From NCBI RefSeq assembly GCF_020621385.1, contig NZ_JAESVA010000004.1, positions 186,001 through 250,000 of the forward strand: a stretch of 64,000 bases of DNA. Direction: 5' to 3'. Shown one piece after another: positions 35,279 through 44,303 of this stretch. Under the pieces are notes generated by a model that was not told the DNA's origin, did no database searches, and worked only from the letters and a program-made list of their open reading frames with translations. Numbering within the stretch: the first letter of the stretch is position 1; every line of letters starts with the position of its first letter. This stretch comes from Acidisoma cellulosilyticum (GTDB taxonomy: Bacteria; Pseudomonadota; Alphaproteobacteria; Acetobacterales; Acetobacteraceae). A program made the translations under genes and the position numbers.

Positions 35279-35369
35279 CAGCAGCGTACGGCGGTCCCGG
35301 ATCGTGTCGCTGCTTTCTTGGACGTTTCCTCCCTAAACTTGGCGGTGCTTCGGCACCGCCTTTTTTTTT
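35279..35369 (+). ncRNA. candidate trans-acting small RNA
   Basis: About 90 bases show the build of alphaproteobacterial regulatory RNAs. A 5' hairpin comes first (GCAGCG 35281-35286 with CGCTGC 35308-35313). Then comes an unpaired linker with TCTTGGACGTTTCCTCCC, whose CCTCCC can pair with ribosome-binding sites. A strong terminator closes it. No reading frame or ribosome site fits the stretch. The layout recalls the alpha-r families (for example AbcR-like RNAs), but membership is inference. Ends are estimated from the hairpins. Confidence 0.6.
35341..35369 (+). terminator. strong intrinsic terminator
   Basis: GGCGGTGC-TTCG-GCACCGCC is a perfect 8-bp GC-rich stem with a UUCG tetraloop, followed by nine T. 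This is the best rho-independent terminator in the window. It has no protein gene in front of it on this strand, which implies a non-coding transcript. Confidence 0.92.
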
Positions 35370-35499
35370 CGTCTAAGGATTAATGCCGTAGAACACATGC
35401 TTCAGGACGCAGCAAGGACGAAATCAGTAAACTTTTTGATAGACGCTAGAGCGATTTGAAATTCGCTATAGCGAATAAAACCAATCTGGCGACGTCGCG

Positions 35500-36891
35500 T
35501 TACGGGTGCTCGACGCGATTGCGCCCGGCATCCTTGGCCCGATAAAGCGCCGCGTCGGCGGTCGACAGCAGCGCTCGCAAGGGTTCCCTCCGGCGCAGCC
35601 CGGCGGTCACGCCGATGGATGCGGTGACTTGCGGCAACCCAGGCACCAGATCGCGAAAATCCTTGGCCGCGAGCTTCGCGCGGATTGCCTCAGCCAGACG
35701 CAGCGCCGCGGGCAGATCCGCGCCGGGAAGCAGGATCGCGAATTCTTCCCCGCCCATGCGCCCGATAATGTCGGAGCCGCGAACCTGCTGCGGCAACAGC
35801 GCGCCGATCCATCGCAACACGGCGTCACCAGCGTCATGACCAAAGCGGTCGTTGATGGATTTGAAGTGGTCGATATCCATGAGCAAGACGCCGACGCCAT
35901 TCCTGGGGTCGCGCTCCTGCGCCCAGAATGCCTCGGCTTCCGCGAAGAAGCTGCGACGATTGCGGAGCCCGGTCAGAAAATCGACCATGGCGGCTTGTTC
36001 GAAGTCGTGCTCCGCCTGTCGTCTGCGCCGGTCCAGCCGTTCGTAGACAGTCGCGCTGGCGCCGATCACCGTCACGATGACGAAAGACATGAAGATGGTT
36101 TCAGTCGCGAAGGTCTTGAGGTTGTTTTCGAGGCCCAGGCGGCAGACGACAAATCCAAGGAGAAGATAAACCCCCGTCAGCGCGCCGATCTGTATCCGCG
36201 CCATGCGCCCGGCAGGCCAAGGGCTCAATATGCCGCGCAGCATGCCGCGATGGGCGGTCGCGAATAGAATGCCGCCTGAGGCTGCTAGCGTGCTGATGAT
36301 CGTCGGTGGCGCCATCTGTCCGTAGAACGTCGCGATACCGTCCAGATAGCCGGTGAGCCCGATGAGCGGCAGCGATGCGGCGGCGGCGGCGGCCAGTTGT
36401 GCCAAGCCGATCCTGTGCTTGGATTGGAACAGGATGGCGATGGCCGAGAGCAATAATGATGCGGCGGTATTGGGTCCCATGCGAATGGGTGTGCCCGCGC
36501 TCAGATTCTCCGCCAAAATGCTTGGAAAAGGCGTCAGCATCCGGAATATCGAGCCACCGGTCCAAGGATCGGTCAGCCGGGCCAGGCCGATCGTGATGAC
36601 GGCGACGGCAAGACAGAGTGCAATCGTCCGTCCGCGACGGCGGCGGTTGAGATAGGCCGCCACCCCGATCATGACCAGAGAGGCTGCAGTCAGCGGATGC
36701 GTGGCGGGCCCATGGGCCAGGGGCCGCCAAAGCCAGGACGTGTGGGTGACATAACCGAGAAGCACCAGAAGGCCGATGGCGGTGGCAGCAATCGCCAATA
36801 TCGGTGCGATGGCCAGGGCGAGCCGCACCGGTCCCTGTCGCGGATGCGAAGTAGCGAGCCGCGGCGGCTGCTTTTGCGGCTTGCCAGTCAT
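35500..36891 (-). CDS. membrane diguanylate cyclase
   Basis: This 463-residue protein has about eight hydrophobic segments in residues 25-275 (a MASE-like sensor region) and a short coiled linker. A GGDEF domain follows from about residue 300 (LTGLRNRRSFF, DIDHFKSINDRFGHDAGD and RMGGEEFAILLPG). The GGEEF signature is active-type, and the inhibitory RxxD site (RGSD) lies five residues before it, so feedback by cyclic di-GMP is expected. The ATG at 36891 is the best in-frame start before the first helix, but its AGGA is rather far away. It is divergent from mscS. Confidence 0.88.
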   Translation of the reverse strand: MTGKPQKQPPRLATSHPRQGPVRLALAIAPILAIAATAIGLLVLLGYVTHTSWLWRPLAHGPATHPLTAASLVMIGVAAYLNRRRRGRTIALCLAVAVITIGLARLTDPWTGGSIFRMLTPFPSILAENLSAGTPIRMGPNTAASLLLSAIAILFQSKHRIGLAQLAAAAAASLPLIGLTGYLDGIATFYGQMAPPTIISTLAASGGILFATAHRGMLRGILSPWPAGRMARIQIGALTGVYLLLGFVVCRLGLENNLKTFATETIFMSFVIVTVIGASATVYERLDRRRRQAEHDFEQAAMVDFLTGLRNRRSFFAEAEAFWAQERDPRNGVGVLLMDIDHFKSINDRFGHDAGDAVLRWIGALLPQQVRGSDIIGRMGGEEFAILLPGADLPAALRLAEAIRAKLAAKDFRDLVPGLPQVTASIGVTAGLRRREPLRALLSTADAALYRAKDAGRNRVEHP

Positions 36892-37006
36892 CGAAAGTCT
36901 TAGATCCTTTCCTGAAGGCCCTTCGCGTTGGATCCTTCTAAAGACCTTGGACGGAAGACTGCTCGGCCCCAATACCCGTCTTTAAGGGCAATTTGTAGGC
37001 AGGGCC

Positions 37007-37056
37007 AGCCTGCCCGGTTGAAATCCGGACCCCCTTCCCGATCTGGCGGGCAGGCT
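37007..37056 (+). promoter_or_regulatory. inverted repeat in mscS leader
   Basis: AGCCTGCCCG (37007-37016) pairs perfectly with CGGGCAGGCT (37047-37056) around 30 bases. It ends 21 bases before the mscS ATG. It could be a leader stem-loop or the remains of a regulatory site. Confidence 0.45.
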
Positions 37057-37077
37057 ATTCCAGAACGGAGAATTTCC

Positions 37078-37917
37078 ATGGCGACGACCTCTCCGCCGGC
37101 GTCCACGGACCTTGGCATCAATCACATCATCGCCGACCCCGGGGTCATCCTGCCCTTCGTGCTGAACAACGCGCTGCATGTCGTTGGCGCTTTGGCGATC
37201 CTCATCATCGGATTCTGGCTGGCCGGACGGGCCGACTTCCTGGTCAACCGCGCCTTGCGGCATTCCAAACATGTGGATGAGATGCTGCGGGGCTTTTTCA
37301 GCTCGATCGCCCGCTATTTCGTCCTGACCATCGTGGTACTGGCCGTGCTGTCGCAATTCGGCATCCAGACCACCAGCCTGGTCGCGGTCATCGGCGCGGC
37401 GTCCCTGGCCATCGGCCTTGCGCTGCAGGGCACGCTGTCGAACCTGGCAGCCGGGGTGATGCTGTTGATTTTCCGCCCTTTTCGCATTGGCCATGCGGTG
37501 ACGGTCGGCGGCAATACCGGCACCGTGCGCAGCCTGTCGCTGTTCTGGACGGAGGTCGTGACCGACAGCAATACCCAGATCATCATCCCGAACGGCAGCG
37601 TCTGGGGGCAGCCGATCCGCAATATGACGACCTATACCCAGCCCGTGACGACCGCCCAATTGCGTGTGCCGGTGCCGACCGGCTGGGGGTTGAACGACGC
37701 TTGCACCCGGATCAAGGACATCACCGTCGCAACGCCGAAGGTGCAGGCCGCCCCGGCGCCGAGCGTGCTGCTGGACCGCGGCGGCACTGACAATGGCATT
37801 CAGATCGTGATCACCTTCGCGCCCGACGGCGACAGCACGGGCTCGATCAAGAACGATATCCTGCGGGCGATCGACGAGCAGATGGAAAAGCCGGGCCGCC
37901 AGCAGCGTGCGGCCTGA
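37078..37917 (+). CDS. mscS: small-conductance mechanosensitive channel MscS
   Basis: This 279-residue channel has three membrane helices (about residues 25-50, 70-95 and 100-130). The pore-lining third helix is typical: GAASLAIGLALQGTLSNLAA. A beta domain (FRIGHAVTVGGNTGTVRSL) and a cytosolic cage follow. It releases solutes during hypo-osmotic shock. GGAG lies seven bases before the chosen ATG; an upstream in-frame start would add an unlikely 50-residue basic tail. Confidence 0.9.
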   Translation: MATTSPPASTDLGINHIIADPGVILPFVLNNALHVVGALAILIIGFWLAGRADFLVNRALRHSKHVDEMLRGFFSSIARYFVLTIVVLAVLSQFGIQTTSLVAVIGAASLAIGLALQGTLSNLAAGVMLLIFRPFRIGHAVTVGGNTGTVRSLSLFWTEVVTDSNTQIIIPNGSVWGQPIRNMTTYTQPVTTAQLRVPVPTGWGLNDACTRIKDITVATPKVQAAPAPSVLLDRGGTDNGIQIVITFAPDGDSTGSIKNDILRAIDEQMEKPGRQQRAA

Positions 37918-37925
37918 GGCTTAAT

Positions 37926-39452
37926 CTAGTCGCCGACCGAGACCGAGCATTCCGGCAAAGCGGCCTTGGCCGCCTGTGCTCCGCGTCCCAGGAACAGGAA
38001 GACCACGATCGCCGTCAGCACGGTGATGCCGGTGAGCAGCAGAAGCAGCGTTTCGAAACCGGCCGAGTAGCTTTGTACCAGCAGGGCGGGTGGGACGCCC
38101 GGCAGGGAGGTTTTGGCGCCGGCCAGATCGCCGGTCGCCAGACGCTGTGCGGTTTTGGCGCTGCCGGCCGGGAGATGCGCCGCCGTCAGCGCCGACAGAA
38201 TGGCGCTGACGAGGGCGAGCGCCACGCCCTCGCCGGCCACGCGGGTTGTGCTGAAGATGCCGGTCGCCATACCGGCACGCTCCTTCGGGACAACGCTGAC
38301 GGCGAGGCCGTCCATGAGACCCCAGGGCAGGCTGATGCCGGTGCCGATCATGATCATCGGCGCGATGATAAGGCCATGGGCTGTGCCGACCGGAAAGCCG
38401 CTGAGCCAGAACAGGCCGGCAGCCGAGATCAGCAAGCCGATACCGCAGATAATGGCGGGGGAGAGAAAGCGGGTCAGCAGTCCGGCCAGGATCGGCAGCA
38501 CCAGCAGCGGGGCGGAGAGCGCGATCATCAGCTGTCCGGCGGCGATGACGCTCATCCCTTCGATACCGGTGAAGCGGATTGGCAGAAGGATCAGCAGCAC
38601 GACGAAGGCATAGGCCGGGGCGGCAGCGAGCAACTGCACGCCGACGAAACGTGGATAGCGGAACAAGGTCAGGTCCAGCATCGGCCGCGCCACACGCTTT
38701 TCCACCAGGCCGAAGACGGCGAACAAGACCACCGCACCGATCAGCAGGGCGATGACACGCACGTCACCCCAACCGCGTTGCGGGGCGAGCAGAACGCCAT
38801 AGGTGAACAGCGATAGCGCCGCGGTGAAGCTGATGGCGCCGGCCCAGTCCAGCCCCTTGGCCGCAGGGTCGCGCGATTCCCGCAACACGCGGGTGGCAAG
38901 GAGAAAGCTGGGCAAGACCAAAGCGAGGACAAGCCAAAAAATGCTGCGCCAGCCGAAGGCGTCGATCATCACGGCGGAGGCGATGGGGCCGAGCGACAGG
39001 CCGACGCCGAAACTGGTGCCGACGATGCTGAAGGCGCGCGTGCGCGCATGGCCGTCGAATTCCTGCGCCAGCGCCGCCATGCCGCCGGCGAAGGCCGCCG
39101 CCGCCGCCAATCCCTGGCCGGCGCGCAGCAGATCGAACCACAGGATATTGGGTGCAAAGACGAGCCCGAGCGAGACGAGGGCGAAGGCGCCGGTGCCGAT
39201 GAGGAAGACGCGCTTGCGGCCGTGATGGTCGGCCAAGGCGCCGGCCGCCATCAGCGCGCTGCCGAAGGTCAGCATGAAGGCATTGGTGACCCAGTTCAGC
39301 GCGATCGGGCTGCCGCCAAGGGTGCGCCCGATCTCGGTCAGCGCCACCGCCGGTCCCGTGAAGGTCAGCGGCATGGCGGCGGCAGCCAGGCAGACAGCCA
39401 ATAGGCCAGCGGCTTTCTCCCCCGCTGTGGGCGGGATGGCGGATGCGGTCAT
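37926..39452 (-). CDS. MFS drug-type exporter (DHA2, EmrB/QacA family)
   Basis: This 508-residue protein with about 14 hydrophobic segments has NWVTNAFMLTFGSALMAAGALADHHGRKRVFL, the DHA2 helix 2-3 pattern, and motif C-like GPIASAVMIDAFGWRSIFW. It probably exports a hydrophobic compound using protons. It is divergent from a LysR regulator over 129 bases, a common pair in which the regulator controls the pump. No membrane-fusion partner is near. Confidence 0.85.
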   Translation of the reverse strand: MTASAIPPTAGEKAAGLLAVCLAAAAMPLTFTGPAVALTEIGRTLGGSPIALNWVTNAFMLTFGSALMAAGALADHHGRKRVFLIGTGAFALVSLGLVFAPNILWFDLLRAGQGLAAAAAFAGGMAALAQEFDGHARTRAFSIVGTSFGVGLSLGPIASAVMIDAFGWRSIFWLVLALVLPSFLLATRVLRESRDPAAKGLDWAGAISFTAALSLFTYGVLLAPQRGWGDVRVIALLIGAVVLFAVFGLVEKRVARPMLDLTLFRYPRFVGVQLLAAAPAYAFVVLLILLPIRFTGIEGMSVIAAGQLMIALSAPLLVLPILAGLLTRFLSPAIICGIGLLISAAGLFWLSGFPVGTAHGLIIAPMIMIGTGISLPWGLMDGLAVSVVPKERAGMATGIFSTTRVAGEGVALALVSAILSALTAAHLPAGSAKTAQRLATGDLAGAKTSLPGVPPALLVQSYSAGFETLLLLLTGITVLTAIVVFLFLGRGAQAAKAALPECSVSVGD

Positions 39453-39540
39453 GGAAACCCCTGCAAAGAATCGGGACGGCTGAGCGCCCCGTCAGCAGGC
39501 AAGATAATTTCGCGACAATCACCCCGGAACCACGGTATTC

Positions 39541-39581
39541 TTCCTTAGATAACGGAATTAAACGCTCGAATAGGACCTATT
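39541..39581. promoter_or_regulatory. palindromes before lysR start
   Basis: TTCC (39541-39544) and GGAA (39554-39557) form a LysR-box-like pair. AATAGG-A-CCTATT (39569-39581) is a perfect odd palindrome that abuts the lysR ATG and includes its AGGA ribosome site, so binding or folding there would block translation or transcription start. Confidence 0.4.
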
Positions 39582-40502
39582 ATGGACCGCCTCAGCGGCC
39601 TCGACGCTTTTGTCGGCACGGCCGATCTCGGCAGTTTCGCCGCAGCCGGCCGCGTGCTGGGCCTTTCGGCCTCGGCCGTCGGTAAGGCCGTGAGCAAGCT
39701 GGAGGCGCAGCTGGGCGTGCGGCTGTTTCAACGCTCGACCCGCAGCATTCGGCTGACGGAAGAGGGCCGCATGTTCCATGAGCGCTGCCGGCGCATTCTG
39801 GATGATCTGGGGGATGCCGAGGCCGCCATCGCCCGTACGTTGGAGACGCCGCGTGGCAGGCTGCGGCTGAGCGCGCCGCTGGTGAGCTATCATCTGCTGC
39901 TGCCGCTGCTGCCGGATTTCATTGCGCGCTACCCCGAGATCGAGCTTGACCTGGATTTCAACGATCGCATCGTCGATCTGATCGACGAAGGCGTCGATGT
40001 CGCGATCCGCAGCGGCGACCTGCCGGATTCGCGGCTGATGATGCGGGCGCTGAGGCCCTTTCAGATGGTGCTATGCGCCGCGCCCTCCTATCTCAGCCAG
40101 CATGGCCTGCCGGAGACGCCGCGTGACCTCGACGGGCATCTGAGCATCCGTTTCCGCTACCCCAATAGCGGCAAGCTGCCGGATTGGCCGCTGACCTTGC
40201 CGGCCGGTGCGGCAGAGCCAAGTCTGCGCATCCTGATGACCTGCAACAATATGGAGGCACTGCGCCGTGCCGTGATCAGCGGCCTTGGCATTGGCTGCAT
40301 GCCGGATTTTCTGGTCCGCGAGCCGCTGGCGCGGGGCGAGTTGCAGACGATCCTGGGCAAGCATATGGACGGGCCGGGACAGTTCAGCCTGCTTTGGCCG
40401 TCCAGCCGTAACCTTTCGCCGAAAGTGCGGGTTCTGGTCGATTTCCTGAGTGAACGGCTATTCGCGACGCAATGCGACAGCCTGCCGGGTGCCGCCGTCT
40501 GA
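39582..40502 (+). CDS. LysR-family transcriptional regulator
   Basis: This 306-residue regulator has the winged helix at residues 5-60 (AFVGTADLGSFAAAGRVLG and KAVSKLEAQLGVRLFQRSTR) and the C-terminal effector domain. It is related to the large LysR group paired with MFS pumps and SDRs. It probably controls the divergent DHA2 exporter. Its TGA and the stop of the convergent EamA gene share the palindrome TGATCA, leaving no gap. Confidence 0.9.
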   Translation: MDRLSGLDAFVGTADLGSFAAAGRVLGLSASAVGKAVSKLEAQLGVRLFQRSTRSIRLTEEGRMFHERCRRILDDLGDAEAAIARTLETPRGRLRLSAPLVSYHLLLPLLPDFIARYPEIELDLDFNDRIVDLIDEGVDVAIRSGDLPDSRLMMRALRPFQMVLCAAPSYLSQHGLPETPRDLDGHLSIRFRYPNSGKLPDWPLTLPAGAAEPSLRILMTCNNMEALRRAVISGLGIGCMPDFLVREPLARGELQTILGKHMDGPGQFSLLWPSSRNLSPKVRVLVDFLSERLFATQCDSLPGAAV

Positions 40503-41456
40503 TCAGGACGCGGATCGGCTGCGACCGAGGGCCAGGGTGACCCCGCTCAGGGTCAGCAGCATGGCGAGGATTTCGCGCAATCCCAGCGTTTCGCCGAGCA
40601 GCAGAACCGCGGAAAGGGTGCCGAGGACCGGAACGAGCAGCATGGCGGTGGAGGCCGTGGCGGCCGACAGGCGCCGCAGGGCAGCGAACCAAGTCAGGTA
40701 GCAGATGCCCATCGGGAAGACGGTCATGTAGACGAGGCTGCCGAGCGCGACGGGCGTCATCGCCCGCAGATGCGGATGCTCGAACAAGGCACCGGCCACC
40801 AGCATGGGCAGACAGCCCAGGCCGACCTGCCAGGCGGTCGAAGTAATGGGCGGCAAAGGCAGCGGTTTGCCGTTCAACACCGTGCCGAGGGCGAAGCATA
40901 TGGCGGCCGTCAGCGCGAGCGCCGCCCCGACCGCTTGATCGCCGGAGAGCGACAATCCGCTGCCGCCGAGCAGCACGACGACACCCGCGAGACCGAGAAC
41001 GAGGGCCAGGAAGCCCCGCGCATTCGGTTTGGCCCCAAGGATCGGCCAGGCAAACAGGCTCGCCCAGATCGGCATCGTATAGACCAGCAAAGCGCCTTCC
41101 GCGACGCTGACCCAGCGCATGCTGACGGTCGAAAGACCCATCCAGACGAGGACATTGGTGAGGGAGGCGGCAAGCAGCCTGGGGATTGCGGCGCGGGGAA
41201 CCTTCAGGCTTTGCCCACGCAACGCGGCGACGACCGCGAGGGCCAGGGCCGCGACAACGCCCGCCATGCCCCGCGAAAACAGCGGCGGCCAGACATGGAG
41301 GATGATCTTCATGCCCGGCCAGTTCAAAGCCCAGCCGACGGCCGTGACGAGAAGACAGGCGATGCCGAGGAGGTGCTGCGAGCCTTTGTCCTGCGCGGGC
41401 GCAGCATTCAGGCTGCCGAGGCCCGCTTCCTCCTCACTGAGAATCCGGTCACTCAT
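40503..41456 (-). CDS. EamA/DMT family transporter
   Basis: This 317-residue protein has ten hydrophobic segments and two EamA repeats (residues 30-160 and 170-305). The repeat-type segments include PLFSRGMAGVVAALALAV and LGLREILAMLLTLSGV. It belongs to the RhaT/RarD-like metabolite exporters. The N-terminal 25 residues are acidic and soluble. It ends exactly against the lysR stop. A metabolite exporter of unknown substrate is the safe call. Confidence 0.85.
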   Translation of the reverse strand: MSDRILSEEEAGLGSLNAAPAQDKGSQHLLGIACLLVTAVGWALNWPGMKIILHVWPPLFSRGMAGVVAALALAVVAALRGQSLKVPRAAIPRLLAASLTNVLVWMGLSTVSMRWVSVAEGALLVYTMPIWASLFAWPILGAKPNARGFLALVLGLAGVVVLLGGSGLSLSGDQAVGAALALTAAICFALGTVLNGKPLPLPPITSTAWQVGLGCLPMLVAGALFEHPHLRAMTPVALGSLVYMTVFPMGICYLTWFAALRRLSAATASTAMLLVPVLGTLSAVLLLGETLGLREILAMLLTLSGVTLALGRSRSAS

Positions 41457-41525
41457 TCAGCCAAGCCTTGTTTCACGCCATTCCAATCGTCTTAGGACCA
41501 GAGTGGCGCAAATCAAAGCTGTGTC

Positions 41526-42917
41526 TCAAAGGACCTTCCCGGGGTTGAGGAGAGAACGCGGATCGAGCGCGTGCTTGATGACGGCCATCAGCGCCAGTTC
41601 CTCCGGATTGCGCGAGAAGGGCAGGAAGGGTTTCTTCTTCAACCCGATGCCGTGCTCGGCCGAGACCGTGCCGTGGCGGCGACGGACTTCGTCATAGACG
41701 ACGGCATCGATCGCATCATAGGGCTGTGCCGGCGCGCCCGGCACGCAGGCGATGATATGCATATTGCCGTCCGCGATATGGCCGTAGAAGCAGCTGAAAC
41801 AGCCGGGGATCTCCTGTGCCAGCCGCGCCCGGCAGGCATCCGCATAGCGGTCCATGTCGGCGACCGCGAGGCCGATATCGAAGGAACTATGCGGCCCGAG
41901 GACAAGCTTGAACTCCGCCGCCGCGTCGCGCGTGCCCCAGAAGGCTTTGACGTCGGCCAGTGACTGCGCAACGGCGGCGTCCGTGATGACCTCCGCCTCG
42001 ACCTGACTTTCCAGCCAGGTCTCGAAACCCTCCGTATCGCTGTCCTTATTGCCCTGCGCTTCGACGAGGACATAGAAGGGATGGTGAGAGGTCAGCGGAT
42101 CGCGCACGCCCGCGACCTGTCTTGTCGCGACCTCCCAGTAATCCGGCCACATGACCTCGAAAGCTGAGAGCAAAGGTCCGAGAGAGCCGCGTGCGGAGGC
42201 GAGAAGGCTGAGTACGGCGTCATAGCTGGGCAGGCCGCAGAGTGCGGCCATGGTGCAATGCGGGCGCGGAAACAACCGCAGCACGATACGCGTGATGATG
42301 CCGAGCGTGCCTTCGCTACCGATGAACAGCTGCTTCAAATCATAACCGGCATTGTTCTTGAGCATCTTGTTGAGGCTGGTGACCAGCGTGCCGTCCGGCA
42401 GCACAACCTCCAGCCCCAGCACCATCTCGCGCGCCATGCCGTAGCGCAGCACGCGATTGCCGCCGGCATTGGTGGAGACATTGCCGCCGATGGCACAGGA
42501 CCCGCGAGCGCCGAGATCGAGCGCGCAATAGAGGCCGGCATCCTCCGCCGCCTTCTGGATCACCTCCAGCGTGGTGCCGGCGCGCACCGTCATGGTGGCG
42601 GAATCGCGGTCGATCTCCTCGATCCCTGTCAACCGCTCCAGCGACAGCGCGATGCTGCCTTCGATGGGCCGCGCCCCGCCGGCAAGTCCGGTGAGGCCGC
42701 CCTGCGGCACGACCGGCACACCATAGGTGGCCGCAATCCGCATGCTGGCCGCGACGCCGGCCGGATCGGTGGGGCGAATGACGGCGAGCGGCAGGACAGC
42801 GCTCAGCGTGCTCCAATCCTGCTTGTTGCGGTCTGGGATATCGGCGCCCGTCAGCACGGCGCGGTCGCCGAGCGCGTCACGCAGCGCGGCGATGACTTGG
42901 GCGGAATCGGCTGTCAT
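41526..42917 (-). CDS. FAD-linked 2-hydroxyacid oxidase (GlcD/D-lactate dehydrogenase type)
   Basis: This 463-residue flavoprotein has an N-terminal FAD_binding_4 (PCMH) domain: VPVVPQGGLTGLAGGARP near residue 75 and GGNVSTNAGGNRVLRYGM near 145. The C-terminal FAD-oxidase_C domain contains GEHG-type SAEHGIGLKKKP, which carries active-site His. It oxidises a D-2-hydroxyacid such as D-lactate, glycolate or 2-hydroxyglutarate. The start is an ATG 11 bases after the aldolase gene. Together, aldolase and oxidase suggest breakdown of a sugar-acid-derived 2-hydroxyacid. Confidence 0.85.
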   Translation of the reverse strand: MTADSAQVIAALRDALGDRAVLTGADIPDRNKQDWSTLSAVLPLAVIRPTDPAGVAASMRIAATYGVPVVPQGGLTGLAGGARPIEGSIALSLERLTGIEEIDRDSATMTVRAGTTLEVIQKAAEDAGLYCALDLGARGSCAIGGNVSTNAGGNRVLRYGMAREMVLGLEVVLPDGTLVTSLNKMLKNNAGYDLKQLFIGSEGTLGIITRIVLRLFPRPHCTMAALCGLPSYDAVLSLLASARGSLGPLLSAFEVMWPDYWEVATRQVAGVRDPLTSHHPFYVLVEAQGNKDSDTEGFETWLESQVEAEVITDAAVAQSLADVKAFWGTRDAAAEFKLVLGPHSSFDIGLAVADMDRYADACRARLAQEIPGCFSCFYGHIADGNMHIIACVPGAPAQPYDAIDAVVYDEVRRRHGTVSAEHGIGLKKKPFLPFSRNPEELALMAVIKHALDPRSLLNPGKVL

Positions 42918-42928
42918 CGGGGCACCAA

Positions 42929-43726
42929 TCAATAGCCGGAGCGGGATGGTGATTGACCGGCCGCGCCCCGCAGTTCCGCCAGCAATTGCAACCCGTTGTC
43001 ACGCAGCAGCGAGACGTCGCTCGTCACCGGCAGAAGCTTGTAACCGGCGCGGACAAGATCCTGCCAGGTGGCGCCGGCACTCGGCACCGTGCCGTAAGGC
43101 TTGCCGGAACCGGCCATGGCGCGCTCGGCCTGAGCGACCAAGGCGCGAACCTCCGCCCGGTCGAGCTTTTCCAGCAGACCGATGGAGCCGGCCATGTCAT
43201 TGACGCCGAGGAACGGCAGATCGACACCCTCGACCGCGCAGATTTCATGGGCGCGGGCGACGGCATTGGCCGATTCGATCTGCAGGATCAGCAGCAACTC
43301 GTCATTCGCGCGCGCCATGTAATCGGCCGTGATGCCGTAACCGGAGGCACGCACGATGCCGGCGGCATAGCCGCGCCGACCGGCAGGCGGATAGCGGCAG
43401 GCGGCGACCACCATCTCGGCCTCCTCCACGCTTTCGACGGAGGGGACCATGATGGAATTGAAGCCGGAATCCAGAATGCGCTTGAGGAAGACAGGGTCGG
43501 CCGCCGGCACCCGGACGATGCAGGGCGTCTGCGTCAATTGGGCGGCACGCAGCACGGCGATGGCGTCCTGCAGATCACCCTGGCCGTGTTCGAGGTCCAG
43601 GATCATGAAGTCAAAACCGAGATGACCGATGATTTCGGCGACGACGGCGCTGCCTGTTTCCAGCCAGACGCCAAATAAAGGCCGATCTCCGGCAAGGCTC
43701 TTCTTCAATGCATTGGTGGAGAACAT
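42929..43726 (-). CDS. HpcH/HpaI family aldolase
   Basis: This 265-residue class II pyruvate-type aldolase of the HpcH/HpaI (2-keto-3-deoxy acid) family has FGVWLETGSAVVAEIIGHLGFDF at the start, LDLEHGQGD with metal-binding acid, MVPSVESVEEAE, YGITADYMARAND and LLLILQIESANAV with its metal Glu. GAGGG lies nine bases before the ATG. It is divergent from the decayed sugar transporter, with a LacI-type operator between them, so it was probably part of the same regulon. Confidence 0.87.
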   Translation of the reverse strand: MFSTNALKKSLAGDRPLFGVWLETGSAVVAEIIGHLGFDFMILDLEHGQGDLQDAIAVLRAAQLTQTPCIVRVPAADPVFLKRILDSGFNSIMVPSVESVEEAEMVVAACRYPPAGRRGYAAGIVRASGYGITADYMARANDELLLILQIESANAVARAHEICAVEGVDLPFLGVNDMAGSIGLLEKLDRAEVRALVAQAERAMAGSGKPYGTVPSAGATWQDLVRAGYKLLPVTSDVSLLRDNGLQLLAELRGAAGQSPSRSGY

Positions 43727-43860
43727 GGCGCTTGTCCCTCGTCTTTTGTCTGCCGGTCTGGTGACTGTCCCTGCCGTCGCATTTTTTTCTGCGGCGCACA
43801 GAGAAGCCGGCCTTTCGGTCCGTTTTCCCGATCGCTCTTTTATCCCCTTATGGCGAGCAA

Positions 43861-43874
43861 TGAAAGCGCTTACT
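43861..43874. promoter_or_regulatory. LacI-type operator before binding-protein pseudogene
   Basis: TGAAAGCGCTTACT matches the LacI-family consensus with a central CG (TGWAANCGNTNWCA-like). It sits between the aldolase gene and the divergent transporter remnant. A related site lies upstream of the LacI gene at 47827. Confidence 0.6.
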
Positions 43875-43928
43875 TTCGCAATTCTAATCCGGCGATGAGA
43901 CCGGCTGACAATAAGCACTGGAGGAACC

Positions 43929-44303
43929 ATGCGTACAGCAATTCTGGCGAGCCTGTTCGTTGCCTCTCTCGCGTCCACGGCATTCGCGGATTCATCAGGC
44001 AAGAAGATCGCCTTATCCAATTACTATGCCGGCAATTCCTAGCGCCAAGCCATGCTGGACAGTTGGAAGGAAGTCGGCCAGCAGGCGGTGAAAGATAAGA
44101 TCGTCGCGGCGGCGGACGCGTTCACGACGGCGGACAAGGATGCGCCGAGCCAGGCAGCACAGGTTCAGAACCTGATCCTGCAGGGCTATGACGCGATCGT
44201 GATTGACGCCGCATCCCCGGAAGCGCTGAACGGATCCATTAAACAGGCCTGCGATGCCGGCATTGTCGTCGTCGCCTTCGACGGTGATCTCCGCCAAGCT
44301 TGA
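43929..44303 (+). pseudogene. sugar-binding protein remnant (nonsense plus truncation)
   Basis: A strong GGAGG ribosome site and a signal peptide (MRTAILASLFVASLASTAFA) start a type I sugar-binding protein. Codon 38 is TAG where homologs have Trp (YYAGNS-stop-RQAML), which looks like a TGG to TAG change. The same frame resumes directly (RQAMLDSWKEVGQQA) and runs to codon 124 in VVVAFDGDL, then stops just past a deletion junction. The C-terminal two thirds, about 220 residues, are absent. It cannot make a working binding protein. Confidence 0.88.
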
